A stretch of 64,000 bases of DNA from Streptococcus infantis (GTDB lineage: Bacteria > Bacillota > Bacilli > Lactobacillales > Streptococcaceae), in the NCBI RefSeq assembly GCF_000960085.1, contig NZ_JYGT01000007.1, positions 372,001-436,000 on the forward strand, written 5' to 3'. Positions 29,272 to 38,701 of this stretch are shown here, in pieces; position 1 is the first letter of the stretch, and every line of letters begins with the position of its first letter. The position numbers were made by a program, and so were the translations under genes. Below the pieces are notes generated by a model, which was not told the origin of the DNA, did no database searches, and saw only the letters and a list, made by a program, of their open reading frames with translations.

Positions 29272-30309
29272 TTATGGATTGTTTTTCAAGTAATCAATCG
29301 CATCTTGAAGTGTTTTGACTGGAACAATTTTCATGTCGGTTTTAATCATTTCAGCCGCTTCTACAGCTGTGTCATAGTTACTTTTGGCGTTTGGATTTGC
29401 CTTTTTAGCTTCATCAGAAACGGGATTATTAGGAGCGAAGAATACAGTAGCTCCCTTTTTAGATGCGGCAACAACTTTTTTGTCAATTCCACCAATATCA
29501 CCAACATTCCCATCTCTATCGATACTTCCTGTACCGGCAATAATGCGTCCATTGCGAAGAGTTGGATCTGCAATTTGCGTATAGATAGATAGACTAAACA
29601 TCAGACCAGCACTAGGACCACCAATGCCTGCAGTTGAAAACTTGATTGGCACATCACTTGACACTTCTGTACGGTCAATCAAGCCGATTCCGATACCATT
29701 TTTCCCATTTTCAAGAGTAATGATTTTCCCTTCAGCCGTTTTGACTTTTCCGTCTTCCTCGTAGGTAACCTTAACTTTATCACCAAGAGTTTGAGAATTG
29801 ACGTAGTCGACCATCTCCTTGGAGCTTTCAAAAGTCTTATCATTGACGGCTGTTACGGTGTCAGCGATATTGAGAATTCCCTTAAAAGTTGAATTGTCTG
29901 TCACAGTCAAAACATAGACACCCAGGTACTTGAGCTCTATTTCCTTACCAGCAGATTTCAGACCTTGATATTTGGCCATGTTTTGCGAAGTTTCCATGTA
30001 AAACTGATTGATTCGCATAAATTCTGTATCTGATGAACCACCAGTCATCTCTTTGGCACTATGTATGTCCGTGAAAGGTGTCAGCCAAGCATAAACCAAG
30101 TCAACCAGTCTAGCGTGCTTAACTCCAACTGTTACAAATTGGTAAGAACCTTCCTCTTGGTCAGTTTGATTATTGACTTGTAAGACTTTTCGAATATCTT
30201 CTGAAGTCCCTGGAACCTCAATGTAATAAGGCAGGGGCACTGTAAAAGCTATAAATGTGATAATAAGCCCAATAATTAGATATATGGGCCATCTAGTTTT
30301 TTTCTTCAT
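29272..30309 (-). CDS. sepM: PDZ-Lon-type membrane protease SepM
   Basis: The 345-residue protein has one N-terminal transmembrane helix (about 8-28), a PDZ domain (about 125-215, [14 protein letters not shown]) and a C-terminal Lon-like protease domain. The Ser of [11 protein letters not shown] and the Lys of [18 protein letters not shown] form the Ser-Lys dyad. S. mutans SepM trims the competence pheromone outside the cell; the substrate here is not known. It overlaps coaD by 17 nt. Confidence 0.88.
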   Translation of the reverse strand: MKKKTRWPIYLIIGLIITFIAFTVPLPYYIEVPGTSEDIRKVLQVNNQTDQEEGSYQFVTVGVKHARLVDLVYAWLTPFTDIHSAKEMTGGSSDTEFMRINQFYMETSQNMAKYQGLKSAGKEIELKYLGVYVLTVTDNSTFKGILNIADTVTAVNDKTFESSKEMVDYVNSQTLGDKVKVTYEEDGKVKTAEGKIITLENGKNGIGIGLIDRTEVSSDVPIKFSTAGIGGPSAGLMFSLSIYTQIADPTLRNGRIIAGTGSIDRDGNVGDIGGIDKKVVAASKKGATVFFAPNNPVSDEAKKANPNAKSNYDTAVEAAEMIKTDMKIVPVKTLQDAIDYLKNNP

Positions 30310-30781
30310 GTTTTAACTCCTCTAAGACAGCATTTGGGACATACTCACTGATATCTTGACCAAATTTCAATAGTTCTCTCACCGCTGAAGAACTGATATA
30401 GATATGCTCTGGGCGACTATGAAGATAGATTGTCTCAATCTCTCCTGCTAATTGATGATTGTAAAAATCAAAACTGGCTTCATACTGAAGGTCCGCAGCG
30501 TTACGCAAACCACGAACAAGAACATTGACACCCAGTTTTCTAGCAACATCAACTACTAATTCATCATGAGAGGCGATAACTTGGACATTCTCTAGATGTG
30601 CCACTGCTTTTTCAACCGTCTTCAAACGACTCTCTATCGGTAAGAATCCATTTTTGTGTGGATTATAAAAAATTCCAACATACAAGCGATCAAAGAGCTT
30701 ACTTGCACGCTCAATGAGATCCAAATGACCCTTTGTTATCGGATCAAACGAACCTGTGAATAAACCAATCTTATCTGACAT
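30293..30781 (-). CDS. coaD: Phosphopantetheine adenylyltransferase
   Basis: The 162-residue nucleotidyltransferase has the signature [17 protein letters not shown] with the catalytic TxGH-type His and a C-terminal [22 protein letters not shown] block. It makes dephospho-CoA from 4'-phosphopantetheine and ATP. It overlaps rsmD by 11 nt and sepM by 17 nt, forming a tight trio. Confidence 0.95.
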   Translation of the reverse strand: MSDKIGLFTGSFDPITKGHLDLIERASKLFDRLYVGIFYNPHKNGFLPIESRLKTVEKAVAHLENVQVIASHDELVVDVARKLGVNVLVRGLRNAADLQYEASFDFYNHQLAGEIETIYLHSRPEHIYISSSAVRELLKFGQDISEYVPNAVLEELKHEEKN

Positions 30782-31310
30782 AGACTGTCACCTTACTAAT
30801 CCCATATATTTTTTCCTTCCAGATGCCCAAACAGGCAATCTCTTCTGGAAGTTCTACTGATTTATCGGTTTCACAAACCACCATGACATCTTCTGAAAAA
30901 AGGTTTCTCTCTGCCATTTTTTCAATATCGGACACAATCTGTTCTTTCGCATAGGGAGGATCTAAAAAGATGAGATCGAAGACACCATCTACCTGCTCCA
31001 ATGCACGACTGGACTCCATTTTCAATAATTGAAACTTTGAGGTTTCTTTGGTCATCTGGATATTTTCTGCCACAATATTCTGGGCCCGTCTGTCCCTCTC
31101 GACCAGAACAGCACTTGACATACCCCTTGAAACTGCTTCGATGGATAAACCACCACTGCCAGCATAGAGATCTAGTACACGTCCTCCTTCAAAGTAGGGA
31201 CCAATCATATTGAAAATAGCTCCTCGGACCTTGTCAGATGTTGGTCTCGTTGTTTTTCCGTCTAACGTCTTTAAAGGACGTCCTCCGTAGATTCCTGATA
31301 CGATTTTCAT
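30771..31310 (-). CDS. rsmD: 16S rRNA (guanine966-N2)-methyltransferase RsmD
   Basis: The 179-residue methyltransferase begins [15 protein letters not shown], and carries the SAM-binding [19 protein letters not shown] and the catalytic LDPPY motif. I choose this ATG because the family always begins here; an in-frame start 102 nt upstream would reach across the asnA terminator. No Shine-Dalgarno is visible. A TATAAT box lies only 7 nt upstream, so the mRNA is probably leaderless. coaD and sepM follow with overlaps. Confidence 0.92.
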   Translation of the reverse strand: MKIVSGIYGGRPLKTLDGKTTRPTSDKVRGAIFNMIGPYFEGGRVLDLYAGSGGLSIEAVSRGMSSAVLVERDRRAQNIVAENIQMTKETSKFQLLKMESSRALEQVDGVFDLIFLDPPYAKEQIVSDIEKMAERNLFSEDVMVVCETDKSVELPEEIACLGIWKEKIYGISKVTVYVR

Positions 31311-31317
31311 AAGGTAT

Positions 31318-31323
31318 ATTATA
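31318..31323 (-). promoter_or_regulatory. Extended -10 box giving a leaderless rsmD mRNA
   Basis: TTTGGTATAAT reads on the minus strand, with TATAAT ending 7 nt before the rsmD ATG. The expected start point falls at or next to the start codon. Confidence 0.6.
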
Positions 31324-31340
31324 CCAAATTCTGATGAAAT

Positions 31341-31367
31341 AAGAAAATCGAACCTCTCGGTTCGATT
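31341..31367 (-). terminator. asnA terminator
   Basis: AATCGAACC / GGTTCGATT with a 4-nt loop and TTTTCTT on the minus strand, 3 nt after the asnA stop. Confidence 0.85.
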
Positions 31368-31369
31368 GT

Positions 31370-32362
31370 TTAAAGAATATTGTCGTAAGTATCTCTGACT
31401 TCTTGTGGCCAAACACTGGTTTGAACTTCACCGATATGTTTCTTACGAAGTAAGAACATCGCCATACGTGATTGACCAATTCCTCCACCAATTGTCAATG
31501 GGAAGAGACCGTTTAAGAGAGCTTTGTGCCATTCCAAAGAAAGGCGGTCTTCATCTCCTGTAATAGCTACTTGCCGACGGAGAGTATCTTCATCGACACG
31601 AATTCCCATTGAAGACAATTCAAAGGCTGCACCCAAGTTATCATTCCAGACAAGGATATCTCCATTCAAGCCATGATAACTATTTTCAGACTCAGTTGTC
31701 CAGTCATCATAGTCTGGCGCACGGCCGTCATGAGGTTTTCCATCCGGTAATACACCACCGATACCAATCAAGAAGACAGCACCATACTCCTTACAGATAG
31801 CATTTTCACGTTCTTTTGGCGTCAAGTCTGGATAACGTTCAACCAACTCTTCTGTATGGATAAAGGTAATTTGCTTAGGCAAGATTGACTCAATATCATA
31901 TCGTGCTTCAACTGCTAGCTCAGTCAAACGAATAGCCTTATAGATCTTTTCAACGGTTTCTTTGAGGTAGGCTAGATTGCGTTGCCCGTTTGGAATAACC
32001 TTTTCCCAGTCCCACTGGTCAACATAAACCGAGTGAGTCGCATCTAGTGAATCTTCGTCTGGACGAAGAGCCTTCATGTGAACGAAGAGACCTTCTCCTT
32101 CACCGAAACCAAAACGTGCCAAAGTATGGCGTTTCCACTTAGCAAGCGAATGGACCACCTCGTAAGTTTCGTCTGGAATTTGTAAAACCTTAACAGATAC
32201 TGGATGCTCAATCCCTGAAAGGTTATCTTGCATCCCGTCCCCAACCTTACTCAAGATTGGCCCTTGTACTTCTACTACTTCTAACTTATCTTTTAAATAC
32301 TGGGTAAAGGTATTTTTCACAAATGAAATCTCTTCCTGCTGATGGATAAAACTCTTCTTCAT
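31370..32362 (-). CDS. asnA: Aspartate-ammonia ligase (asparagine synthetase A)
   Basis: The 330-residue class-II-synthetase-like enzyme makes asparagine from aspartate, ammonia and ATP. Family marks are [16 protein letters not shown], the [11 protein letters not shown] block and the C-terminal [14 protein letters not shown] motif 3. Length equals that of other AsnA. AAAAGGAGGAG precedes the ATG; terminators isolate it as a single gene. Confidence 0.95.
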   Translation of the reverse strand: MKKSFIHQQEEISFVKNTFTQYLKDKLEVVEVQGPILSKVGDGMQDNLSGIEHPVSVKVLQIPDETYEVVHSLAKWKRHTLARFGFGEGEGLFVHMKALRPDEDSLDATHSVYVDQWDWEKVIPNGQRNLAYLKETVEKIYKAIRLTELAVEARYDIESILPKQITFIHTEELVERYPDLTPKERENAICKEYGAVFLIGIGGVLPDGKPHDGRAPDYDDWTTESENSYHGLNGDILVWNDNLGAAFELSSMGIRVDEDTLRRQVAITGDEDRLSLEWHKALLNGLFPLTIGGGIGQSRMAMFLLRKKHIGEVQTSVWPQEVRDTYDNIL

Positions 32363-32410
32363 ATGCTCCTCCTTTTGAATAATAATAAAGATTATACCTT
32401 TTTATCAGTA

Positions 32411-32443
32411 AAAATAAAAGAAAAAAGAGCTCATTTGAGCTCT
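32411..32443 (-). terminator. Terminator of the Bax-inhibitor-1 gene
   Basis: AGAGCTCA / TGAGCTCT hairpin with a T-run on the minus strand. Confidence 0.8.
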
Positions 32444-32450
32444 AAAAGTA

Positions 32451-33134
32451 TTAATCGTCACTTCCAAAGATACGCAAGAAGCTAAGGAAAATGTTAATAA
32501 AGTCGAGGTAGAGACTAAGTGCCAATGAAATTGCCCAACCTGTTGCAACTTGACCATTTGATTCTTCATAAACATAGCGAATCTTTTGGTTATCCCAAGC
32601 AATCAAACCTGCAAAAACAAGAACCATGACAATACTGATGATGTAATCGAAAAGGCCACTGTTTAAAAATACATTGACAATCATAGCCAAGATGAGACCT
32701 ACCAAGGCTCCAATCAAAGCACGTCCGATACCACTCAAATCCTTTTTAATCACAACTCCAATAACAGCCATGACAAAGAAGAGGGCTGCGCTGGAAATAA
32801 AAGCTGTCAAAACTGTTCCTGGTAGATAGAGCGATACGATGAAACTCAGTGAAAAACCGTTCACTACTGAATAGATGAGAAACATCGGAAGAGCTGCTGG
32901 GCTATTTTTATAAGCCATATTACTGGCTGCAATTACAAGAGCAATTTCAACGACTCCTGTTACGATTAACCATATGCGGGCATTAAGCATCAACTGAACA
33001 AGAAGGTCTTGGAAGGTTGTTAGCATTAAGGCTGAAACAAGTGCAGATAGGGCAATCCCAATCCCTACAAAAGCATAGACTTTTGCATAAAATTGATTCA
33101 AGCCAGAACGTTCTTGAATAATTGTTTGATTCAT
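32451..33134 (-). CDS. Bax inhibitor-1 (BI-1/YccA) family membrane protein
   Basis: The 227-residue protein has seven predicted membrane helices and the BI-1 pattern, with a C-terminal DFINIFLSFLRIFG block. Bacterial members are pH-sensitive calcium-leak channels or modulators of FtsH (YccA). The role in streptococci is not settled. It has its own ribosome site and terminator. Confidence 0.88.
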   Translation of the reverse strand: MNQTIIQERSGLNQFYAKVYAFVGIGIALSALVSALMLTTFQDLLVQLMLNARIWLIVTGVVEIALVIAASNMAYKNSPAALPMFLIYSVVNGFSLSFIVSLYLPGTVLTAFISSAALFFVMAVIGVVIKKDLSGIGRALIGALVGLILAMIVNVFLNSGLFDYIISIVMVLVFAGLIAWDNQKIRYVYEESNGQVATGWAISLALSLYLDFINIFLSFLRIFGSDD

Positions 33135-33188
33135 ATCTTTTTTCTCCTTATGAATTCTTTTTATTGATTATAACAAAAATAAAATTAT

Positions 33189-33929
33189 TTAACTCAAATA
33201 AAACATGAGTATGCCTGCAGCGATGGCGACATTGAGACTCTCTGCCTGCCCTTTCATGCTGATGTGAACCAGTTGATCTGCCTGATCTGCCATGAATGAA
33301 CTAATGCCTTGCCCTTCATTTCCCATAACCAAGACAAAATCCTCTTGCCGAGCAAGCTCACGATAATCTTTAGAGTTTTGGGATAAGGTGGTTGCTAGAA
33401 TTGGTAGGCTTCTCTTTTTAGCCTCTTCAACAAATGCTTCTACAGACATGCGATAAATCGGCAAATGGAAATGGCTACCCTGCATGGAACGAAGTGTTTT
33501 GAGACTATATATATCTGCTGATTTACTTGAGACAATGACTCCTGAAAAACCTGCCGCATCTGCCGTCCGAATCATAGTCCCCACATTTCCGGGGTCCTGC
33601 ACATCTTCTAAGAAAAGATATTTACCTGAGGTCAAATCCGGCAACTGCTCCTCTTCCTTTTGAACAATAGCTACAATGCCCTGAGGTGTTTGGGAATCAG
33701 CCAAATCAAGCAAGATTTCTTCCGTCACAAAGACTGTCTGAGGATAGTCAGCTAATTTCCCCCCATGTTCTGCCAAGGCAAAAATTTTCTCTATCTTTGC
33801 ACCAGCCTGAATAGCTTCTTCAAACAAATGCCAACCCTCAATTAAATAAGAAGATTTTCGATATTTTTTTTGATGCAATTTCTTGGCATTTTTTACCACA
33901 GAATTAGCTTTAGAGGTTATAATAGTCAT
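33189..33929 (-). CDS. SpoU/TrmH-family rRNA methyltransferase
   Basis: The 246-residue enzyme has an N-terminal substrate-binding domain (about 1-85, with KYRKSSYLIEGWHLFEEA) and a SPOUT trefoil-knot domain. The latter carries LFLEDVQDPGNVGTMIRTADAAGF, LVMGNEGQGIS and VHISMKGQAESLNVAIAAGI. It is a 2'-O-ribose methyltransferase for rRNA, target unknown. I choose MTIITSKANS as start; a TATAAT lies 6 nt upstream and no ribosome site is seen, so the message may be leaderless. An in-frame ATG 18 nt further upstream is possible. Confidence 0.88.
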   Translation of the reverse strand: MTIITSKANSVVKNAKKLHQKKYRKSSYLIEGWHLFEEAIQAGAKIEKIFALAEHGGKLADYPQTVFVTEEILLDLADSQTPQGIVAIVQKEEEQLPDLTSGKYLFLEDVQDPGNVGTMIRTADAAGFSGVIVSSKSADIYSLKTLRSMQGSHFHLPIYRMSVEAFVEEAKKRSLPILATTLSQNSKDYRELARQEDFVLVMGNEGQGISSFMADQADQLVHISMKGQAESLNVAIAAGILMFYLS

Positions 33930-33935
33930 AGAAAT

Positions 33936-33941
33936 ATTATA
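33936..33941 (-). promoter_or_regulatory. Extended -10 box giving a leaderless methyltransferase mRNA
   Basis: On the minus strand TGTTATAAT lies 6 nt before the ATG. A plus-strand TATAAT (33918-33923) lies within the methyltransferase 5' end and could serve the divergent acylphosphatase gene, so the two promoters interleave. Confidence 0.55.
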
Positions 33942-33962
33942 ACACAATCAAGGAGGTTTGGT

Positions 33963-34241
33963 ATGCAAAAGGTCAAAATGATTGCACAGGGACGCGTCCA
34001 AGGCGTTGGCTTTCGCTGGGGTGTTTATACCCTTGCTCTCGAACTAGGTGGAATCACCGGTCGGGTCTGGAACAACGATGACGGAACCGTTGAAATTCTT
34101 GCCCAAGCTGAATCTTCTGCTATCATGGCTAAATTCATCCAAGAGATCCGAAAAGGACCAACTCCTTTCTCAAAAGTGACCTATCTCGACGTCCAATTGA
34201 GCAACTTTCCTTCCTATTCCGACTTCAAAGTCGCAAATTAG
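33963..34241 (+). CDS. Acylphosphatase
   Basis: The 92-residue enzyme has the family signature QGRVQGVGFRWGVYTLA (catalytic Arg) and GRVWNNDDGTVEI (catalytic Asn). It hydrolyses acyl phosphates such as carbamoyl phosphate. AAGGAGG precedes the chosen ATG; a longer frame upstream overlaps the opposed methyltransferase gene and lacks family similarity. Confidence 0.93.
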   Translation: MQKVKMIAQGRVQGVGFRWGVYTLALELGGITGRVWNNDDGTVEILAQAESSAIMAKFIQEIRKGPTPFSKVTYLDVQLSNFPSYSDFKVAN

Positions 34242-34318
34242 GTCTCTAGAACTATTGTATATTTTCCAAAAAAACAGTAGAATAGAAAGGTATAATTTTT
34301 TAAGAAGGAATAAAAACA

Positions 34319-35245
34319 GTGAAATCAATTAAACGAATCGCCCTCTCAGTCATGGGAGTGGCTATGCTATTAGTCTTGACAGGTTGCGTTCAGGTTGATA
34401 AAGCAACAGGTCAGCCAATTGGTCCCGTTTGGGATTTCTTGGGTGCCCCGATGGGAGAAGCTATCAAATACTTCGCTAATAATCAAGGTCTCGGTTTCGG
34501 TGTTGGGATTATCATCGTAACTATTATCGTCCGCTTGATTATCCTCCCACTTGGTATCTACCAATCATGGAAAGCGACTCTTCACTCTGAGAAGATGAAC
34601 GCCCTCAAGCATGTCCTTGAGCCACATCAGACTCGTCTCAAAGAAGCAACGACTCAAGAAGAAAAACTAGAAGCCCAACAAGCTCTCTTTGCTGCTCAAA
34701 AAGAGCATGGTATTAGTATGTTTGGTGGTGTAGGATGTTTCCCTATCCTCATTCAAATGCCTTTCTTCTCTGCTATCTACTTTGCTGCTCAACACACAGA
34801 AGGTGTTTCTGAAGCTAGCTTCTTAGGAATCGCACTTGGATCTCCAAGTTGGATTCTCATCGCCTGCGCAGGTGTTCTCTACTACATCCAATCACTCCTT
34901 TCTCTACACGGAGTTGAAGACGAGACTCAAAGAGAACAACTCAAGAAAATGATTTACATGAGTCCAATGATGATCGTCATGTTCTCAATCTTCTCTCCAG
35001 CCAGCGTCACACTTTACTGGGTTGTCGGTGGTTTCATGATGATCCTTCAACAATTCATCGTCAACTACATCATTCGTCCAAAACTTCGCAAAAAAGTACG
35101 CGAAGAATTAGCAAAGAACCCACCAAAAGTAAGCAAAACTTCAAGCGCTCGCAAGGATGTGACTCCTGAATCAGCAGCAGTAATTTCAACTTCTAACAAG
35201 AAGAAAAACAAAAAACGCAATGCTGGAAAACAACATTCGAGATAA
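34319..35245 (+). CDS. yidC: Membrane protein insertase YidC (lipoprotein form)
   Basis: The 308-residue insertase starts with GTG, preceded by AAGGA at 9 nt. A signal peptide ends at lipobox LTGC (Cys about 23). The 60KD_IMP core has five membrane segments, the hydrophilic-groove Arg in IIVRLIILPLGIYQSW and the conserved GGVGCFPILIQMP segment. The C-terminus is Lys-rich (KKKNKKRNAGKQHSR) and would contact ribosomes. Gram-positives carry two paralogues; this is the one linked to acylphosphatase in relatives. Confidence 0.93.
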   Translation: MKSIKRIALSVMGVAMLLVLTGCVQVDKATGQPIGPVWDFLGAPMGEAIKYFANNQGLGFGVGIIIVTIIVRLIILPLGIYQSWKATLHSEKMNALKHVLEPHQTRLKEATTQEEKLEAQQALFAAQKEHGISMFGGVGCFPILIQMPFFSAIYFAAQHTEGVSEASFLGIALGSPSWILIACAGVLYYIQSLLSLHGVEDETQREQLKKMIYMSPMMIVMFSIFSPASVTLYWVVGGFMMILQQFIVNYIIRPKLRKKVREELAKNPPKVSKTSSARKDVTPESAAVISTSNKKKNKKRNAGKQHSR

Positions 35246-35270
35246 AGCTACGTGTATTATCAAATAATTA

Positions 35271-35326
35271 AAAAAACGAATGAAGATAAATGGTTTTCAT
35301 TAACTGTTTATCTTCATTCGTTTTTA
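35271..35326. terminator. Long bidirectional terminator
   Basis: AAAAACGAATGAAGATAAA pairs with TTTATCTTCATTCGTTTTT around a 16-nt loop. It ends yidC and the opposed two-component/ABC operon. Confidence 0.9.
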
Positions 35327-35372
35327 TTATCTACTTTCACATCTTAATTTATTTAAATCCTATGGCAACAAA

Positions 35373-36476
35373 TTAGTAAGTCAATTTCTTTGATTTAATA
35401 CAATTAAGAGCCATTAAAACTTCTGCTCCCTCGTCTCTATTTCTAAGCTCAACTCGGCCTTTGTGCAGTTCTGCAACTCTACATACAAAACTAAGTCCAA
35501 TACCAAAATGTTGCTCTTTGACCGTTCTAGCTTTATCCATACGATAAAAGAGCTTCCCAAAATTAGTTAAAACTTCATCTGGAAATTCAGAGCCATTATT
35601 CCATATCCCTATTTTTAATTCCTTCCCCTCTTGCTCTACCCTAATTTTAATTTTAGGATTCTGTTTATCTGCATACTCCAAAGCATTTGTTAAAATATTT
35701 TGTATTGCACGAATCAGAAGAGATGGATTTATAAAATAGCTTTCAGTTCCTTTCAAATTTTGTTCAAAAGAAAACTTCATCTGATTTTTTATCAAAAAAG
35801 AGACTTCTTTCTCTAATTCATTGATAAAATCTGAAGAGGAATACTCCGTCCAGTCTGTCTCATCATCATAGTAAGTTTTAGAATAATGAATCAACTGGTT
35901 AAAATAGGTAAGCAAGCGTTGACTAGCATGAACTATATCTGCCAAACATTCTTTAGACTGCTCATCTTTAGTGGAAGTGTGCAAAAATTCTGCATTCCCT
36001 TTGATGATAGTTAGAGGTGTCTTTAAATCATGAGAAGCTGCTGAAACCTGAAACATCAAATCTTCTTTCTGTTGCTTCTCATCATCTAATAGCTGTCGAA
36101 TACGATCTTGCATCACAATAATTCGATTTCCTGTCTCATAAAATTCCTTAACTGTTAATCTTTCTGTACATTCGCTTTCTAGCCACATACTATTTTCATA
36201 AATCAAATTCATTTCATAACTTAGTTTTTTCAACAATTTACCAATGTGATAACTTATTAGAATAATTAATAAAACACAAATATATATCCATGATGACACA
36301 TTGAAAAAAAATGATTGAACATCATTATTTTTAAGAGGCTTCCCATCCTCCATTATTTGTATGGAGACAGAAGCTAAGGGAATAAGATAAGCTAATAACA
36401 AACCAAGACCAAACTGCCAAATAATTCTCCAACAAGTTTCTCGAATTAATTGTCTAAAACTTTTGATTCTACCCAT
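35373..36476 (-). CDS. Sensor histidine kinase of an ABC-linked two-component system
   Basis: The 367-residue kinase has two transmembrane helices (about 16-38 and 58-80) with a short ~20-residue extracellular loop, as in intramembrane-sensing kinases. The HisKA phosphoacceptor is SHDLKTPLT with His149. An HATPase_c domain follows with N-box NILTNALEYA and G-boxes IGIWNNGSEFPD and GIGLSF. It overlaps the regulator gene by 31 nt. The signal is unknown; the setting beside an exporter suggests peptide antibiotics. Confidence 0.88.
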   Translation of the reverse strand: MGRIKSFRQLIRETCWRIIWQFGLGLLLAYLIPLASVSIQIMEDGKPLKNNDVQSFFFNVSSWIYICVLLIILISYHIGKLLKKLSYEMNLIYENSMWLESECTERLTVKEFYETGNRIIVMQDRIRQLLDDEKQQKEDLMFQVSAASHDLKTPLTIIKGNAEFLHTSTKDEQSKECLADIVHASQRLLTYFNQLIHYSKTYYDDETDWTEYSSSDFINELEKEVSFLIKNQMKFSFEQNLKGTESYFINPSLLIRAIQNILTNALEYADKQNPKIKIRVEQEGKELKIGIWNNGSEFPDEVLTNFGKLFYRMDKARTVKEQHFGIGLSFVCRVAELHKGRVELRNRDEGAEVLMALNCIKSKKLTY

Positions 36477-37132
36477 TGATATCCTCCACCGTACAAGGTT
36501 TTAATCGGATTTAATTGATAAGGTTTCAGCTTTTGACGAATTTGATAAATATACTCTGAAACCGAACGTAAAAGAGCTTCTGAACTTTGTGGATATAGAT
36601 AATTATAAATTTCCTCAATTGAGTATATTTTATTTGGGTGACTTGCTAGAAGGCTGACAATATCAAATTCCCTTCTCGTCAATGGAACCTTATCCTTCTT
36701 TATAAATAGTTCCTTACTATCAGTATATAGTACAAGGTTCCCGCTTTTTATCTGATGAGCAGTTCCTTTAGTCCGTTCTTCACGACGTAGGTGCATTTTC
36801 ACACGCGCTAAAAGCTCCTGCATACTAAAAGGTTTCATAATATAATCATCGGCGCCTGCATTAATTCCAGCTACCAAATCTTCAGCCATATCCTTAGCAG
36901 TTATAAAACAGATAGGAACAGTTATCTGATTGCGAATCATCTGACAGATTTCTAAACCACTAACAGGCATCATAATATCTAACAAAATCAAGTCAAATTC
37001 TGTAAAATCACAAAGATCAATCTCTTCTATGTTATTTCGTATGACTACTTCATATTTTTCATATTCTAGTACCTTTTTAATTAGGCGAAGAATAGCAAGA
37101 TCATCATCTACCACTAATATTTTGTAAGCCAT
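36446..37132 (-). CDS. OmpR/PhoB-family response regulator
   Basis: The 228-residue regulator has a receiver domain (about 1-118) with phosphoacceptor Asp52 in LILLDIMMP, the acidic pair at 10-11 and the switch Lys in YIMKPFS. A C-terminal winged-helix domain follows with LTRREFDIVSLLA and RSVSEYIYQIRQKL. It probably controls the adjacent ABC genes. It lies about 60 nt after the permease pair. Confidence 0.9.
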   Translation of the reverse strand: MAYKILVVDDDLAILRLIKKVLEYEKYEVVIRNNIEEIDLCDFTEFDLILLDIMMPVSGLEICQMIRNQITVPICFITAKDMAEDLVAGINAGADDYIMKPFSMQELLARVKMHLRREERTKGTAHQIKSGNLVLYTDSKELFIKKDKVPLTRREFDIVSLLASHPNKIYSIEEIYNYLYPQSSEALLRSVSEYIYQIRQKLKPYQLNPIKTLYGGGYQWVESKVLDN

Positions 37133-37193
37133 AACTCACCCCCTTGAATATATTATAACACTAACTGAGAAAAAGACAGGATAACCCCTATCT

Positions 37194-37931
37194 TTAGCGT
37201 ACATTTCTTTCTCTAAGTATCAGTGCAGCAACTACAAAAACAAGTAATAACCAAACTATTTGTATCCCTAAGCCTTGCCACACTGGATAATAAAGTGATA
37301 AAGGATGGATATAGTAACAGTTCATACTAGCTAGTAAGGGTAAATTTCTAAATAAGGAACTGAATTGTAATAACATTTGTCCTAGTCCCAATAAAAGTGA
37401 TAAACTTATTCCCAAAATTAAGGTAAAAGATCGGAAAACAAATACAAAAATACCACTTAAAAGAGCGAAGGTTAGAATAGAAATACAAACTGGAAATAGA
37501 ATTGTTAGAACATATTTAATATTGCTCAAAAGATTGATATTGTAAAATCCTTGAGCAAATAGTATACATACTGATATTACAGCTAGCAATAATACAATTT
37601 CCACACATAACACAATAGCTAGTTTACATATTATAAATTTCAAACGGTTTGGACAGGTAAGAAAACTGGTACGAAGGCTAGAACCTGTAAATTCTTGACC
37701 TATAAATAGGACCGCTAGACTAATGAAACCTGCCTGTCCTAGATAGAGACTTTGCAGTAGCTGTTCCAAAACAAAGTATAGGGTCAACTGATCCGGTTTA
37801 CTATTTAAAAAAATAACCATCGGCGGAACGCAAAGTAATAGAGCACCTATAATCAACCAATGCCAAGGATTCATCATAAACTTGAGATACTCACTTTTAA
37901 ATTGCTCTTTCAACTCATTCTCCTCCTCCAA
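37194..37931 (-). CDS. ABC-2 type exporter permease (second subunit)
   Basis: The 245-residue protein has six predicted membrane helices and the ABC-2 pattern FIGQEFTGSSLRTSFLTCPNRLKFIICKL after helix 2. It overlaps the preceding permease gene by 17 nt. The pair resembles the EG subunits of lantibiotic-immunity exporters, but the resemblance is architectural. Confidence 0.82.
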   Translation of the reverse strand: MEEENELKEQFKSEYLKFMMNPWHWLIIGALLLCVPPMVIFLNSKPDQLTLYFVLEQLLQSLYLGQAGFISLAVLFIGQEFTGSSLRTSFLTCPNRLKFIICKLAIVLCVEIVLLLAVISVCILFAQGFYNINLLSNIKYVLTILFPVCISILTFALLSGIFVFVFRSFTLILGISLSLLLGLGQMLLQFSSLFRNLPLLASMNCYYIHPLSLYYPVWQGLGIQIVWLLLVFVVAALILRERNVR

Positions 37932-38700
37932 TATCTGACTGAAGTACGCGGTAAATTGCCAAAGCCAAGAATGACAAATTCCAACAAAGTAAAAGCAAAA
38001 TATTTTGTAAACTATTCTGTTCTAACATTTGTGGAGATGTAGCAATCAGTCCATAGCTCAATGAAACTGGAAGAAATTTTGCAATTGATATATGGTCGGC
38101 TAAGAATGTTCCTAAATTGTAGACTTGAGGAAGCAAAAACAATAGGGGAACAAGGGCTTTTTTAAATGTTAAAGCCAGAATATAGGCTAAAAGTCCCAAC
38201 AATGTCCAAGCTATACTGTCCAAAAACATATAGAACCAAACTGTCCCATTTAGTGAAAAAAGCAATAAACCATCTTGTCCTAAAACATAATGTGTCATGT
38301 TAATCGTCAGAAATATTGATAGGAAGGAAATGACAAAAGAAAATACCAGCCAAATTAATGTCTTTGAAACTAGGAGAGTAATTCGACTCGTATTAGAGAG
38401 GAGGCTTGTGCGAATAGCAGAATCTTTATACTCTTCAGCTCCGAAGATTGAGCCTAAGATAATCATAAAAAAAATACCAATTAGAGTAACATCAAATCCT
38501 AAAAATTCAATAGGGGGAATAGCTTCTACTAACTCTGGATTTGTCTCTGGTGTAGCATGGATACCAACTGAAACAATTTGAGAAGCACCAATATTTGCTA
38601 AAAACGTTTGAAATACTAGTATCAAGAATAGTACAACATGAGTAGCTCTCTTATAAAGTAATTTCAATATTTCAGAATGAAGAGAGTAAATAAGTGCCAT
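37915..38700 (-). CDS. ABC-2 type exporter permease (first subunit)
   Basis: The 261-residue permease has six membrane helices and a comparable motif IFGAEEYKDSAIRTSLLSNTSRITLLVSK. The extracellular loop after helix 1 (about 40-65) is the only large hydrophilic part. It begins 2 nt after the ATPase gene stop, so translation is coupled. It is probably the heterodimer partner of the following permease. Confidence 0.82.
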   Translation of the reverse strand: MALIYSLHSEILKLLYKRATHVVLFLILVFQTFLANIGASQIVSVGIHATPETNPELVEAIPPIEFLGFDVTLIGIFFMIILGSIFGAEEYKDSAIRTSLLSNTSRITLLVSKTLIWLVFSFVISFLSIFLTINMTHYVLGQDGLLLFSLNGTVWFYMFLDSIAWTLLGLLAYILALTFKKALVPLLFLLPQVYNLGTFLADHISIAKFLPVSLSYGLIATSPQMLEQNSLQNILLLLCWNLSFLALAIYRVLQSDIGGGE

Positions 38701-38701
38701 G

